The notes: a model not told the origin generated them from the letters alone. DNA of 64,000 nucleotides from Cytophagaceae bacterium (GCA_002710685.1 PALD01000071.1:1-64000); one strand, 5' to 3'; positions 25,801 through 35,982 are shown, counted from the stretch's first letter. Numbers and translations: made by a program.

Positions 25801-27492
25801 TTACTCAATAAAGGTGACGGTAAGGGCATCGTCAGTTTTCTCGACCTTGGCGATTTTTTGCTTGGTAAGGCCCTTGATGGCCTTGTCCCATTTTTTGTTG
25901 CTGAGGCCAGATTGTTCCTTGAGCATATCCAGCGGAAGTTCTTTTGCATCCTTCAAGATCTTGAGGACTGCTTTTTCTTCTTCGGTAAGGTCGAGGGCTT
26001 TTTTCTCTGGTTTCATCTGTGGGAAGAACAGTACCTCTTGTATGGATGAATTATTGGTCATTAACATCACCAGGCGGTCAATACCTATGCCTATTCCCGC
26101 TGTGGGGGGCATGCCATACTCCAGGGCGCGCAGGAAATCCTGATCTATAAACATGGCCTCGTCGTCTCCTTTTTCGCTTAAAGCGAGCTGGTCTTCAAAA
26201 CGTTTTCTTTGCTCCACGGGGTCGTTAAGCTCAGAGTAGCAGTTTGCCACTTCCTTGCCATTGATCATGAGTTCAAAGCGCTCGGTCAACGCCGGGTTTT
26301 CACGGTGCTCCTTAGTCAATGGGCTCATTTCTTTTGGGTAGTCAGTGATAAATGTGGGCTGGATATACAGGTGCTCACACGTTTCACCAAAAATCTCATC
26401 AATCAATTTACCCACACCCATGGTGTCATCTGTCTCGATACCCAGTTCTTTACAGATGGCCTTGAGTTGGGTTTCATCTTTGCCGGCAACGTCAAAACCG
26501 GTGTGTTCTTTTATGGCGTCAAGAATGGGCACACGAGGATATGGTGCCTTAAACTCAATCTCGTTGTTGCCCACTTTTATCTTGCTGCTTCCTGTGGCTT
26601 GAACCGCGACTTTTTCTAGCAGTTGCTCTGTCATGCCCATCATCCAGTTGTAGTCTTTATAGGCCACATACAGCTCCATCACGGTAAACTCTGGGTTGTG
26701 GGTGCGGTCCATACCCTCGTTGCGAAAGTCTTTTGCAAACTCATAAACACCGTCAAACCCGCCCACGATGAGCCTTTTAAGGTAAAGCTCATTTGCGATT
26801 CTTAAATATAAAGGAATGTCTAGCGCATTGTGGTGAGTCATAAATGGGCGTGCAGCAGCTCCTCCTGGTATGGGTTGCAAGATGGGCGTTTCTACCTCCA
26901 GATATCCTTTGTCGTTAAAAAACTCACGGATGGTATTGGTGATTTTGGTCCTGGTTATAAACGTGTCCTTGACCTTTCGGTTTACGATGAGGTCCACATA
27001 ACGCTGGCGGTAACGCTGCTCAGCATCTGTAAAGGCATCATGTACCTTGCCCTCAGCATCAGTGCGGGGCTGCGGTAATGGTTTTAGTGATTTGCTCAAT
27101 ATTTTAAAGCCCTTTACAAGAATGGTCTTCTCGCCCACCTGGGTCTTGAACAATTCTCCCTCAAGACCTATGATGTCGCCTATATCAAGCAATTTTTTAT
27201 ACACATCATTGTACAGGGCCTTGTCATCACCGGTGCAGATCTCATCCCGGTTGAAGTACACCTGTATGCGGCCTTCAGCATCCTGCAGCTCAGCAAAAGA
27301 GGCTTTACCTTGTATCCTACGGGACATTAACCTGCCCGCAACAATCACCTTCTCGCCATCCTTAAAATCATCCTTTATCTTTTGCGTGGTGTGGGTAAAT
27401 GTAAATTGCTCCGCGGGATATGGGTCTATATTCATTTCGCGTAAAGCAGTAAGTTTTTCCCTTCTTACTATTTCCTGTTCTGAAAGTTGCAT
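25801..27492 (-). CDS. lysS: lysyl-tRNA synthetase, class II
   Basis: The 563-residue synthetase charges tRNA-Lys. It has the N-terminal OB-fold anticodon domain, class II motif 2 ([23 protein letters not shown]) and motif 3 ([10 protein letters not shown]). Beyond the standard end at about residue 500 it carries about 65 extra residues ([29 protein letters not shown]) that look like a small winged-helix domain, as found in Bacteroidota. An iterated palindrome (26174-26186) lies within the gene. Confidence 0.96.
   Translation of the reverse strand: MQLSEQEIVRREKLTALREMNIDPYPAEQFTFTHTTQKIKDDFKDGEKVIVAGRLMSRRIQGKASFAELQDAEGRIQVYFNRDEICTGDDKALYNDVYKKLLDIGDIIGLEGELFKTQVGEKTILVKGFKILSKSLKPLPQPRTDAEGKVHDAFTDAEQRYRQRYVDLIVNRKVKDTFITRTKITNTIREFFNDKGYLEVETPILQPIPGGAAARPFMTHHNALDIPLYLRIANELYLKRLIVGGFDGVYEFAKDFRNEGMDRTHNPEFTVMELYVAYKDYNWMMGMTEQLLEKVAVQATGSSKIKVGNNEIEFKAPYPRVPILDAIKEHTGFDVAGKDETQLKAICKELGIETDDTMGVGKLIDEIFGETCEHLYIQPTFITDYPKEMSPLTKEHRENPALTERFELMINGKEVANCYSELNDPVEQRKRFEDQLALSEKGDDEAMFIDQDFLRALEYGMPPTAGIGIGIDRLVMLMTNNSSIQEVLFFPQMKPEKKALDLTEEEKAVLKILKDAKELPLDMLKEQSGLSNKKWDKAIKGLTKQKIAKVEKTDDALTVTFIE
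26174..26186. repeat. iterated palindrome TCGCTTAAAGCGA
   Basis: An A-type copy with shortened arms inside lysS. Confidence 0.65.
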
Positions 27493-27601
27493 TTAGCTCT
27501 TGATTTTAGCCCGCAAAGATAGTTACTCACAATGACAAATCAATACGTGTAACATAAGCTTGTGCAATGCGACTTATCCATATCATCAATCGATAATCAA
27601 A

Positions 27602-27760
27602 ATGAGTTTTTTAAGAGCACTTGTTGCTATTTTTCTCCCGCCCTTGTCTGTGCTTGACAAGGGGTGCGGCTCTGTCCTGCTGGTCACCTTGTTGTGGTTT
27701 TGCGGTTGGATACCAGGGGTCATCGCGGCCCTTGTTATCGTAAACAACCCTAGGCGGTAG
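27602..27760 (+). CDS. Pmp3/YqaE-family small membrane protein
   Basis: The 52-residue protein has two hydrophobic segments and the family pattern AIFLPPLSVLDKGCG followed by LLWFCGWIPGVIAALVIV. Pmp3/UPF0057 proteins are small inner-membrane proteins linked to membrane potential or salt stress in other organisms. The ATG at 27602 begins the conserved region; an in-frame ATG at 27560 would add an unlikely leader. It lies 60 nt upstream of lipB. Confidence 0.85.
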   Translation: MSFLRALVAIFLPPLSVLDKGCGSVLLVTLLWFCGWIPGVIAALVIVNNPRR

Positions 27761-27808
27761 TGGTTTTTTTGGCTATGGCCAAAAGAAATATTGCTGTATC
27801 AATTGTTG

Positions 27809-27816
27809 TATCTTTG
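27809..27816 (+). promoter_or_regulatory. -7 promoter box of lipB
   Basis: TATCTTTG is a perfect match to TAnnTTTG and ends 4 nt before the ATG at 27821. A transcript starting from it would have almost no leader. Confidence 0.6.
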
Positions 27817-27820
27817 TGGT

Positions 27821-28537
27821 ATGAACAAGAAGATATTTGTTGAAGATCTGGGTCGCAGGGATTATAAGGAAACCTGGGATTATCAGGAGCTTTTGTTCAA
27901 GCAGACCCTGGATCAAAAAGTAAGGAACAGGCGAGAAGATACGGCTCAACCTACACAGAACCATTTTCTGTTTGTAGAGCATCCGCATGTCTATACCCTG
28001 GGTAAGAGTGGTGATATTGCAAACCTGCTCGTGGATGAAGACCAGCTCGCCGCAAAGGGGGCAACCTTTTATAAAATTAACCGTGGTGGGGATATCACAT
28101 ATCACGGCCCGGGGCAAATCGTGGGCTATCCCATCCTGGACCTTGATAATTTTTTTACCGACATACATAAATACCTGAGGTTGCTTGAGGAGACCATCAT
28201 AGCAACGCTTGCCGAATATGGCCTGAAAGGAGATAGGTCACCCGGGGAGACAGGAGTGTGGCTTGATGTGGGAACTCCCTTTGCGCGTAAAATATGTGCT
28301 ATGGGCGTGCGTGCCAGTAGGTGGGTGACCATGCATGGCTTTGCCTTTAATGTTAATGCAGATCTAGGGTATTTTGACAATATCATCCCATGTGGGATAC
28401 GGGGCAAGGCTGTGACTTCGCTTAATGTTGAACTAGGCGTGCCACAGGTTGACCTTGAAGAAGTAAAGCAAAAACTGCTGAAGCATTTTAAAACACTCTT
28501 TGAAGCAGAGCTTATTAAAGAAAAAACCGAGGCTTAA
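27821..28537 (+). CDS. lipB: lipoyl(octanoyl) transferase
   Basis: The 238-residue enzyme moves octanoyl groups from acyl carrier protein to lipoyl domains. Conserved parts are RGGDITYHGPGQIVGYP, the catalytic Lys157 in RKICAMGVR and catalytic Cys191 in IIPCGI. The ATG at 27821 is preferred over TTG 27791 because a perfect -7 box lies between them and the conserved N-terminus follows 27821. Its stop codon lies in the loop of a terminator hairpin. Confidence 0.95.
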   Translation: MNKKIFVEDLGRRDYKETWDYQELLFKQTLDQKVRNRREDTAQPTQNHFLFVEHPHVYTLGKSGDIANLLVDEDQLAAKGATFYKINRGGDITYHGPGQIVGYPILDLDNFFTDIHKYLRLLEETIIATLAEYGLKGDRSPGETGVWLDVGTPFARKICAMGVRASRWVTMHGFAFNVNADLGYFDNIIPCGIRGKAVTSLNVELGVPQVDLEEVKQKLLKHFKTLFEAELIKEKTEA

Positions 28538-28550
28538 ACCTCGGTTTTTT
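28523..28550 (+). terminator. bidirectional terminator at the end of lipB
   Basis: The stem 28523-28532 pairs with 28539-28548 (AAAACCGAGG/CCTCGGTTTT) around a 6-nt loop that contains the lipB stop codon. It also faces the convergent minus-strand gene. Confidence 0.9.
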
Positions 28551-28582
28551 ATTGCAATCTAACTATACAACACAATCATACC

Positions 28583-29950
28583 TTAGTTCAACCTAGCTTC
28601 AAGCTTTGCTAGCCTTTCTTCAAGGGACTTGATTTTCTTTTCTTGGTCCCTTATGATTTGCTGTTGCTCTTGTATCCCTTTTAACGCTATTACAGAAAGC
28701 TGGCTGTAATTTACCTGCATCATGGTCTCGGGGCTGCCTTCTTCAATCTGTCCTTCTGAAACCACATCAGGAAATAAATCTTTAGCCTCCTGAGCCATTA
28801 TACCATTATATCTTCTATCAGTAGAGCTCTTGTATTTATAATTGTAGGTCTTAAGGTTCATGATATTTTCAAGAACGTCATCCATCTCAGCAATATCTTC
28901 TTTAAACCTCCTGTCAGAAGCTTGACTATATGCCCCATTTTCATCAAAGGTTCCCTTCCAGGATCTATGGTTAACTCCAGATGTAGAATTTTCAACATCA
29001 GTAAAATATAATCTAAGGTGTCCAGGTGCTGAGGAGAGGTTAGCTAGGTAGAATTCCCATCGATATCTTTTTTGACTTTCAATCATGGCCACACCATAAA
29101 ATCCTTGACCTTGTGTTGCAGCGATAGAATAATTACGTGTAAAAATCTCTGGATTATCTCCCACGGTAAGTTGCTCAGTTTGTAGTCTAAGGGGGTTCTT
29201 TTCCTAAACCTATAGCATTTTCTGTAGCAATTGTATTTACACCACCTATTGATGAAATATGCAACCTCCTAGGGCTAGTTGTATTGTAGCCTAAACTGAT
29301 TGCACCACCAGTGGCAGTAGAATTAGAGCCAACGGTCATTGCTGGAACGCTCCAGTTCATGCCCAGATTAGTGCCTATTACAAGCTCTTCATCAGGATTT
29401 GTATTAGCAATACCCACATTACCTTCATAATATAATTCTCCAGATGCTTCCGTCCATGGGCTTTCAGCTACATCACCTGGCGTCCAGGTTGAGCCATTGT
29501 ACTGCAGATAGTTGCCAGTATTTGCTGAGCCAGATACATCAGTAAGGTCTGAAAGTTTTGTGTCATATGATTTTCCGCTTGCAAGGGCGTAAGGAACGGC
29601 TAGAATCTCAGGAGATCCCATTTCTGAGCCATTTACACTTACGGTTACATAGGTTTGATCACTGCCCCAGTCTAAAGCTTCATAAGAGCCTGAAACAACA
29701 CTTCCGGTACCTATTGCTAGATTAAAAACCCCTGCAGGATCTGTCGTTACAGCGTGTGTCTCAACATAGGATGCGGAACTTGATGGGCTGCCAAATTTAA
29801 TTGCGAATTGAACATTAACCGATTGATTAACAATGGGTCACCGCTAGAATTTCTTGCGATGGCCTGATAGTTAATTGCTGTTGACTGAGCAAATGATACC
29901 GCACATATAAATAGCATCACGATTGTAGAATATATGTATTTGAGTTTCAT
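28583..29950 (-). pseudogene. frameshifted secreted protein with C-terminal S74 (endosialidase chaperone-like) domain
   Basis: Three minus-strand frames join into one protein of about 455 residues, paralogous to the intact gene at 30491. The N-terminal part (signal peptide ending SFAQ, then STAINYQAIARNSSGDPLL) is followed at about 29828-29836 by a one-base loss: reading on in the right frame gives NQSVNVQFAIKFGSPSS. At 29190-29195 a C run is one base too long, interrupting GLGKEP before LRLQTEQLTVGDNPEIF. The last part holds the S74 domain (DRRFKEDIAEM, NGIMAQEAKDLFPDVV) and a C-terminal coiled coil (EQQQIIRDQEKKIKSLEERL). The two shifts compensate neither locally nor functionally. A real pseudogene or two sequencing errors are both possible. 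Confidence 0.75.
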
Positions 29951-29959
29951 TTTGAGTGA

Positions 29960-30448
29960 TTAATTTTTGATGATTTTAAAAGTTTTTTGTGTGCCCTGTT
30001 CTGCATTTACCCTAATGAAATAATAACCCGAACTAAGATTTGATAGGTCGAGTTGATCTTGATTGTCGTTAAGGTCTTTTCGCAAAAGCGTTCTTCCATT
30101 AATGTCGATTACCTGCGCGCTTAGATTGTTTATTCCTTGAAATTTGAGAAATAGGACATCTTTGACGGGATTAGGAAATACCGCTATACCGTTGAGGTCT
30201 TTTTTTAAAGTATTAACATCTAGGGTTTCACCGGCCGCGGCACCTGCCCAAAATCCCTGTCCCAGGATAGGACCCCCACTAGAAATATTGCCCACGATGG
30301 GTTCACCAATGGTAAAGGACAACGTCGTGCTGCTGGATGCAAGTTCTCCACCACCGCTAGAAAATGTGTGTCTTTCAATAGATTGAGCTGCAATGTTGCT
30401 TGCTGAGAAGAGCAATATTAAAATGAATAAATTCTTGAAGATGTTCAT
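29960..30448 (-). CDS. secreted protein with type IX sorting domain
   Basis: The 162-residue protein has a signal peptide ending IAAQ, a short N-terminal domain (FSSGGGELASSSTTLSFTIGEP) and a C-terminal type A sorting domain: the FPNPVKDVLFLKF block, VIDINGRTLL and SSGYYFIRVN. The sorting domain sends proteins through the T9SS. The body is only about 60 residues, so it is a very small cargo. It lies 9 nt from the S74 pseudogene and 42 nt from the intact S74 gene, probably one transcription unit. Confidence 0.85.
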   Translation of the reverse strand: MNIFKNLFILILLFSASNIAAQSIERHTFSSGGGELASSSTTLSFTIGEPIVGNISSGGPILGQGFWAGAAAGETLDVNTLKKDLNGIAVFPNPVKDVLFLKFQGINNLSAQVIDINGRTLLRKDLNDNQDQLDLSNLSSGYYFIRVNAEQGTQKTFKIIKN

Positions 30449-30490
30449 TTATTACTTATTTAAATTATAGAATGGTTATAATGCTGGGTA

Positions 30491-32299
30491 CTACTTTTTT
30501 TCGAGTACCTCAATGCGTTTTTTCAAATCTTTGATGATTTGCTGTTGCTCTTTGATGGCTTTTAGGGCAATTGCAGTTAATTGACTATAGTCAACTAGAT
30601 AAACACTTTCCTCGCCTTCTCTAGAAGGTTTGTTGTTGACTATTTCTGGGAATATTTCAGCAACCTCTTGTGCAATTACCCCATTGTATGTTCTAGAAGG
30701 ATTGGTTTTGTAATTGTATTGATATACCTCTAGTTCGTCTAGCTTATCAAGAACAGCTGGTCCTTTTGTAATATTGGTTTTTAGATTTCTATCTGATGTT
30801 GCTGAATAATTACCACTTACTGCATCAAATACTCCTCTTCTACTATTCGCATAATAGATTGACATATCCCCATCAGCCACAGATGGTTGTGATACAAAAA
30901 ATTCCCATTGTGCATCGGTGTCATTCCCATTGATTAAGTTTAAACCAAATGCACCGCCCTGTCCCCCTATATTCTGGACTACGCGTAGTGGATATGTTCT
31001 TGCTGTATTAACTCCTGGGCTTCGGCCTATGCTAAGTTGCCTTGTGCGCATCTCAACAAGTCCTTGACCAAATCCATTAGTAGGATCAGTGGCTATAATT
31101 CTTGCCCTTTGAAATACAGAACTTGACTCCGCTGAAAATTTATACTCCGTATTACCTACCTGTACAACGCCTCCAGTAGGTCCACCTACGGTTGCAGCAG
31201 GGAAGGTCCAGCCTGATCCCAGGTTTGTTCCTATTACTAATTCTTCATCAGGTTCTGTGTTATTAATTCCCACTCTGCCATTTCCTCTTAGGGTAAAAAC
31301 ATCGTTAGACCCGCCAGAACCTTTAAAATTAAAGTTCATTGCACTTTCACCTACTTCAGTGGCCCCACCATCAAATGAAGTCGCACCTATTTGCCAATTG
31401 GATATCGTATTTGCTGTATTTGAAAATTGTAATCTTGCTTCGTCCTCACCTTCTTCCTGAAGTAATAGGTTTGCCTTTGACCGCGCTGAATTGCTTTTTA
31501 AATGAGCCCACGCTGAGGGGGTTGATACACCTCCCGTTGAAAATTCACCTTGGTCATGAAAGCCAAAATGATTTGTGAAAGACTCAGAACCGCTAACCCT
31601 ATTTCTGAGAATGAGATTAGCTCCAGAACCCGAAGTTTCAAATTTCCATACATTACCACCATCTGGATAACCTATGTTAAACCCACCGACGTTGCTTTGA
31701 ACAAAGAGGTCTCCACTCACGTGTAATTTATAATCAGTATCAGGGCTAGCTGTGCCGATGCCTACGGAGCCTGTGGTTCTATAGATTGAAGATCCATTCT
31801 CGCTCCATAAGCTTGAGCCGGCAGCACTAGAGGGTGTCCAGTTTGTACCGTCAAATGAAAGTAGGTCTCCAGAGCTAGGAGTGCCAGAAATATCGGTCAG
31901 GTCAGACAATTGCATTGATGTCGCTTTCGCGGAAGCGAGTGCATAGGGAACTGCATTTAATTCGGTCGTGCCTACCTCGGTTCCATTCACCGAGGTTGTT
32001 ATGAAGACATCTTCCAGCCCCCAGTCTAATGAGGCATAATTTCCTGAAATCGCGGTCCCGGTACCTATCTGAATTGAGAACACGCCTGAGGCATCGGTGG
32101 TGACCGAATGATTTTCAGAATATTCTGCGGCCCCTGAAGCCGAATATTTTAAAGCGAGGGTCAAGCCTATGGTTTCTTCAGTGAGTAAGTCTCCATCAGA
32201 ATCACGGGCAATACCTTGATAGTTGATAGCATCACTTTGGCTAAAGCCAAAAGCGAAACTGAACAAGGTGAAAAATAGAACAAAGTAATTTTTTTTCAT
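30491..32299 (-). CDS. secreted tail-fibre-like protein with S74 domain
   Basis: The 602-residue protein has a signal peptide ending GFSQ. The N-terminal stalk region (SDAINYQGIARDSDGDLLTEET) resembles the frameshifted paralogue downstream. The middle is beta-rich, with SVGIGTASPDTDYKLHVSG and DEELVIGTNLG segments. The end is an intramolecular chaperone of endosialidase (peptidase S74) type domain with DRNLKTNITKGPAVLDKL and NGVIAQEVAEIFPEIV, then a coiled coil (KEQQQIIKDLKKRIEVLEKK). S74 domains trimerise fibre proteins and cleave themselves; whether the catalytic residues are active here is not decided. An iterated palindrome (32236) lies near the 5' end. Confidence 0.85.
   Translation of the reverse strand: MKKNYFVLFFTLFSFAFGFSQSDAINYQGIARDSDGDLLTEETIGLTLALKYSASGAAEYSENHSVTTDASGVFSIQIGTGTAISGNYASLDWGLEDVFITTSVNGTEVGTTELNAVPYALASAKATSMQLSDLTDISGTPSSGDLLSFDGTNWTPSSAAGSSLWSENGSSIYRTTGSVGIGTASPDTDYKLHVSGDLFVQSNVGGFNIGYPDGGNVWKFETSGSGANLILRNRVSGSESFTNHFGFHDQGEFSTGGVSTPSAWAHLKSNSARSKANLLLQEEGEDEARLQFSNTANTISNWQIGATSFDGGATEVGESAMNFNFKGSGGSNDVFTLRGNGRVGINNTEPDEELVIGTNLGSGWTFPAATVGGPTGGVVQVGNTEYKFSAESSSVFQRARIIATDPTNGFGQGLVEMRTRQLSIGRSPGVNTARTYPLRVVQNIGGQGGAFGLNLINGNDTDAQWEFFVSQPSVADGDMSIYYANSRRGVFDAVSGNYSATSDRNLKTNITKGPAVLDKLDELEVYQYNYKTNPSRTYNGVIAQEVAEIFPEIVNNKPSREGEESVYLVDYSQLTAIALKAIKEQQQIIKDLKKRIEVLEKK
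31921..31938. repeat. iterated palindrome, extended form (TCGCTTTCGCGGAAGCGA)
   Basis: An 18-nt copy with long arms and one internal mismatch inside the S74 gene, related to the other B-type elements. Confidence 0.55.
32236..32251. repeat. iterated palindrome TTTGGCTAAAGCCAAA
   Basis: An A-type copy with perfect 7-nt arms near the start of the S74 gene. Confidence 0.65.
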
Positions 32300-32459
32300 C
32301 TTTTGAATATTAGTTTGTTATACCATTTAAATTAAACAAAACCAAGTGGTTACCTTTTTATATTGGTATAAAATTAAGGAGGTGGTAGCAGGATTGTAAG
32401 GGGTATAGGCTCCTTAATGAATAGGGGTTTTTCCCCTTTTTTTCATTTTGGAACAAAAA

Positions 32460-32484
32460 AAATCGGTGTGTGCAACACCGATTT
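32460..32484 (-). terminator. rho-independent terminator of TapB-like gene
   Basis: The stem 32460-32469 pairs with 32475-32484 (AAATCGGTGT/ACACCGATTT) around a 5-nt loop, with a T tract on the minus strand. Confidence 0.88.
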
Positions 32485-32509
32485 AAAGATTGGATTTTTG
32501 GATGTTTTT

Positions 32510-33193
32510 TTATTGAGCAAAACGTGTAAGCAGGTTCATTCCTGCCACTTTGCCGTTGTGGTCATAATCAATTTGTTTGACCAGTCCCACACCTTCAGCT
32601 ATCCACTGCTTTGCCGTGCCCTGGGCCTTAAACCCATTTTCAAACTGGGTGTCATAGGTGATTACCTTGCATTTAAAAACCCCTGCGGGTGTACTCAAGG
32701 TCTCCATTTCGCCCACTTCGCGGTTTGTCATCTTATATTTTACATTCATGATTATGGGGGCAACGCTCACATTCATTTCAATTTCTGCATCAGGTAGCTC
32801 TTCGCCCTCATCTAACTGGTTGGGTATAACCATATCTGAATGTACAACCTCATAATCCAAATTGGCATATTTTTCTAAAAGAAAACCAGGCACCACAGAT
32901 TTATAATTGATGGTGATTGCATTGTTTGAGCATTGCAGCTCAAGCGCGGGGTGACCTCCCGTATTATCAGTGCCGTCTTGTACAAAGGCCGTTATCAATG
33001 CCTTGTCCCCGGTCGTGGTATGCCATACGTCATTGATCTGATATTGTGTTATGGCAATTAATTTATCATCCCTGCCAAAGGACCTGATCTCATATTTAAT
33101 GTCCTCTTTAAACGGGTAGTAACGGCTACAATTGTCTTGTGCAAAGGCAGTTAGCGAGAAGAGTGTGATAAGTGGCGCAATAAATCCTTTCAT
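32510..33193 (-). CDS. TapB/DUF3108-like secreted protein
   Basis: The 227-residue protein has a signal peptide ending TAFAQ and a single beta-rich domain in which YYPFKEDIKYEIRSF, LSTPAGVFKCKVITYD and IAEGVGLVKQIDYD match the TapB/DUF3108-like pattern. The family has the lipocalin-like look of envelope proteins; its function is not known. It stands alone, with its own terminator. Confidence 0.7.
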   Translation of the reverse strand: MKGFIAPLITLFSLTAFAQDNCSRYYPFKEDIKYEIRSFGRDDKLIAITQYQINDVWHTTTGDKALITAFVQDGTDNTGGHPALELQCSNNAITINYKSVVPGFLLEKYANLDYEVVHSDMVIPNQLDEGEELPDAEIEMNVSVAPIIMNVKYKMTNREVGEMETLSTPAGVFKCKVITYDTQFENGFKAQGTAKQWIAEGVGLVKQIDYDHNGKVAGMNLLTRFAQ

Positions 33194-33415
33194 AACGATT
33201 ACTTATTAAAGTTAACCAGATTAATATTCTAAGTATGATGTTAATCTAGGGGGATAGCTTGATGAACAATGCTTAAAAACTTAACTATGTAATAGATAGC
33301 AAGGGTTTTTCTTTTTAATGTAAAGGGGGCAATTATTTTAAACCAAATATAATGAATGCGTGGTATGATTTTGGGAAATCAGTATTTTTTAACATTATAT
33401 ACGATTTGTAAATCC

Positions 33416-35899
33416 TTATTGATTAAGTTGATATAATAACACAGTGTCAGGCTCTCCTTGAACCACAATGCCTATATTCTTGTTCTTTTCCAGGTAATCA
33501 AGGCTGGCTGGTGAAGTGCCATAGATGGGAAAATTGTCCAGAAGTTTCCCTTTTGAGTCAAAGGCATACACCTGTTTGGATTGATCATCCATGAGGAGGA
33601 TAATTTCATTTTTGCCCACTTTCTCGATTTTTAGGCCCGTGTACAGGCCAAAATCAAGCTCAGTTGTATTGCCATTTATATTAAGTTGATTACCGGCCAA
33701 TAGTGCGGTGGTGCTTGAAGTAGAGGTATGTTGAAGCTCATTGCTAAGGCCGGTATTTTCTTTTTTGATTTTACCACTTTCAGAAATCGTGAAGTGGTTT
33801 GCATTGATATCATACAGGCTAAAGCCTTTGTTTTCTTGTTGCACGCTGGTATTGCCAAAGTCAAATTTATCGTCCACCTTAATGCGTACATCACCCGTTC
33901 TGTCAAGAATCTTCAATCCTCCATTGGCAAGCTGGGCGACTATATAATCTTTAGTGCCTATCCTTATATGTTTAGGCGGAAAAAGGAAAGCGCCCGGCGC
34001 ATCAGTATATTTAAAACCGTTCACGATTTTTGCATCGCTGTTGTACATGAGCAGATTATCTCCCTGAACCACGACCAATCTATACCGGCGGGTACCGTCA
34101 TAATCAAAAAGTGCCAGCGGTTGTGTTACCTTGTCCTTAAAATCTATGGGGTAGGGTTTGACAGCATTACCTTCACGGTCTATAACCTGTAATGAGGAGG
34201 GGGTGGTAAAAACCAGTTGGAGCCTGCCATTCTTATAGAGGTCTATTTGCTGGATCTTCCCCAGGACCCTATCTTTTAATTGCTTTTTCCAGAGAATCTT
34301 GCCCTTGTTGCTTATGAGGTAGAGGGTGTTGTCCACATCTTGAACCACGATATCACTGCCCTTTGTACGGTGGTTGGTTACAAATTGTGGGGGTATGGCA
34401 AGGGCAGCATCAAGTTTGATTGATGCTAGCTGTGAGACCGCACCTGCCTGTGGTTTTATGGTATTGCGCCGTGCAAGTGCATTGATGTGCATAAAACCAT
34501 TTTCTTCAGTAAGCTGGATGACGCCAAAGGGGTAACTCTCCAGGTTGAGTTTTTCAAGTTCAGGTTGCGCTTCCGCGGAAACAGATTCCCTTAGACGGCC
34601 AAGCAACTGGTCTGTGTTGCCAAAAAACTGAAGGGATGTCTGGCTGGCAAGGTGTGGTTGCAGGTTTTCAAAATTTGATTGATGCTCCAGGTAAGAATTG
34701 TTCTTGATGTTTGTGATAAAGGTTTTCAATATGGTCTTGCTTTTGGCGAAAGCCATATAATCATCTGTGCTGCACATATAGGAAACCGTGGGTGGGTTCA
34801 TGATCTCCTTGAACGCATCGTGCATGAATGTTGAATCCTGAAGTTTGTAGATGGGTGTTTCCCGGAAGGTTTCATCTTCCTCGAGTATGGGGGCGATGAA
34901 CTCCATGGAGGCTTCCACATCTGGAAATGCAAGTGCCGTGACTTTACCGTCGTTGAGGTAGAGGGTGGATATTTCGGTGGCGTTTGACAATAGGTCTTCT
35001 TCGGCAAGCTGCAACTGGCCCAGCTGTAGCCCCCGGTATGCCGCAAGGTTCTGCTTGTACTGCGCCCAGTTATCATAGTTAAAAGAATATGAGCCCAGGG
35101 CAGCTGAGGGCAAGATGCTTGCGATTTTTATGGAGGTGGGGCGTACGCCGCGCAGGAGGGCAAGTGTTTTTTTATTATCCTCACCAGGGAGCAACACGCC
35201 ATTGAGCTGTATGGAAGAGTCCTTGTCGTAAAGGTCGAGACCCACCCAGGAAAAGCGGTTGTTGAGCATGCCCTTTTCATGTGGAAATAACTCGTTAAAC
35301 AGGTTTGCTGCACGGTCACCGGGCATAAAGATGTTTGCCAGGGCACCGTTATCTGCAGAGCTTTCTATCTTGTTGAATTCTTCGGGGAGATAATCTTTTT
35401 GTTCTTTGTTGCGTATTGCATTTTCCAGCAGCAGTGATGATGTGCTGCCCATGAAGGTCTTGCCCCACCGTATGAAGTGCATGGTATTGCCGTTTTCTTC
35501 AAGTGTGGATATGGCGGTGCCTTCATAGTCCCTAATGCTGATGTTCTTTTGGCGCAAGCTGTCTATTTTAATGTCTTTGTCATCCAGGTCCGTGATCATG
35601 GTGACATCATATTCTGCCTTGCCCAGGGGTACAAAACATAGCCATACCGTGCCCTGGGGATGTATGTCCTTAAAATTTTGTGCTTTTTTCTTAATGAGTT
35701 GAACTGCGGGAAGGCCCGTGAGCGCTTCTGTAAATAGATTTGAGTTGAGGGAGTTGTTAAGGTCATCCCAGTCATTGACCTTGATGATTGCCTGTGATTG
35801 CAAGGGGATAAGGTTAAGGTGGCTGGATGTTTCCCTATTGTTTTTTGAGCAGCTGGTGCATAGGCAAAGAATCAAAATCGCCAATAGAAGTTTTTTCAT
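33416..35899 (-). CDS. large lipoprotein, beta-propeller-like C-terminus
   Basis: The 827-residue protein has a lipobox (CLCTSC). No named family can be given with confidence. The first half (about 20-480) is a mixed region with repeated beta segments. The second half reads like a propeller (VVVQGDNLLMYNSDAKIVNGF, LKILDRTGDVRIKVDD, KQVYAFDSKGKLLDNFPI). The ATG at 35899 is chosen because it begins the signal peptide; 35926 would add nine residues ahead of it. It lies 83 nt downstream of rnhB on the same strand and may share its transcript. A cell-envelope location is likely. Confidence 0.7.
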   Translation of the reverse strand: MKKLLLAILILCLCTSCSKNNRETSSHLNLIPLQSQAIIKVNDWDDLNNSLNSNLFTEALTGLPAVQLIKKKAQNFKDIHPQGTVWLCFVPLGKAEYDVTMITDLDDKDIKIDSLRQKNISIRDYEGTAISTLEENGNTMHFIRWGKTFMGSTSSLLLENAIRNKEQKDYLPEEFNKIESSADNGALANIFMPGDRAANLFNELFPHEKGMLNNRFSWVGLDLYDKDSSIQLNGVLLPGEDNKKTLALLRGVRPTSIKIASILPSAALGSYSFNYDNWAQYKQNLAAYRGLQLGQLQLAEEDLLSNATEISTLYLNDGKVTALAFPDVEASMEFIAPILEEDETFRETPIYKLQDSTFMHDAFKEIMNPPTVSYMCSTDDYMAFAKSKTILKTFITNIKNNSYLEHQSNFENLQPHLASQTSLQFFGNTDQLLGRLRESVSAEAQPELEKLNLESYPFGVIQLTEENGFMHINALARRNTIKPQAGAVSQLASIKLDAALAIPPQFVTNHRTKGSDIVVQDVDNTLYLISNKGKILWKKQLKDRVLGKIQQIDLYKNGRLQLVFTTPSSLQVIDREGNAVKPYPIDFKDKVTQPLALFDYDGTRRYRLVVVQGDNLLMYNSDAKIVNGFKYTDAPGAFLFPPKHIRIGTKDYIVAQLANGGLKILDRTGDVRIKVDDKFDFGNTSVQQENKGFSLYDINANHFTISESGKIKKENTGLSNELQHTSTSSTTALLAGNQLNINGNTTELDFGLYTGLKIEKVGKNEIILLMDDQSKQVYAFDSKGKLLDNFPIYGTSPASLDYLEKNKNIGIVVQGEPDTVLLYQLNQ

Positions 35900-35982
35900 A
35901 AAAGTGATTTGAAGCGAAATTAACAAGGAGTAGGGGTCATATGTCTATATAACCCCATTATTAATAAAATATTTTTCAACAT

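Noticed and set aside
32423-32445. Hairpin AGGGGTTTTTCCCCT followed by T run on the plus strand
   Set aside because: No plus-strand gene precedes it; the 5-bp stem is weak, and the region is explained by the minus-strand terminator and a promoter.
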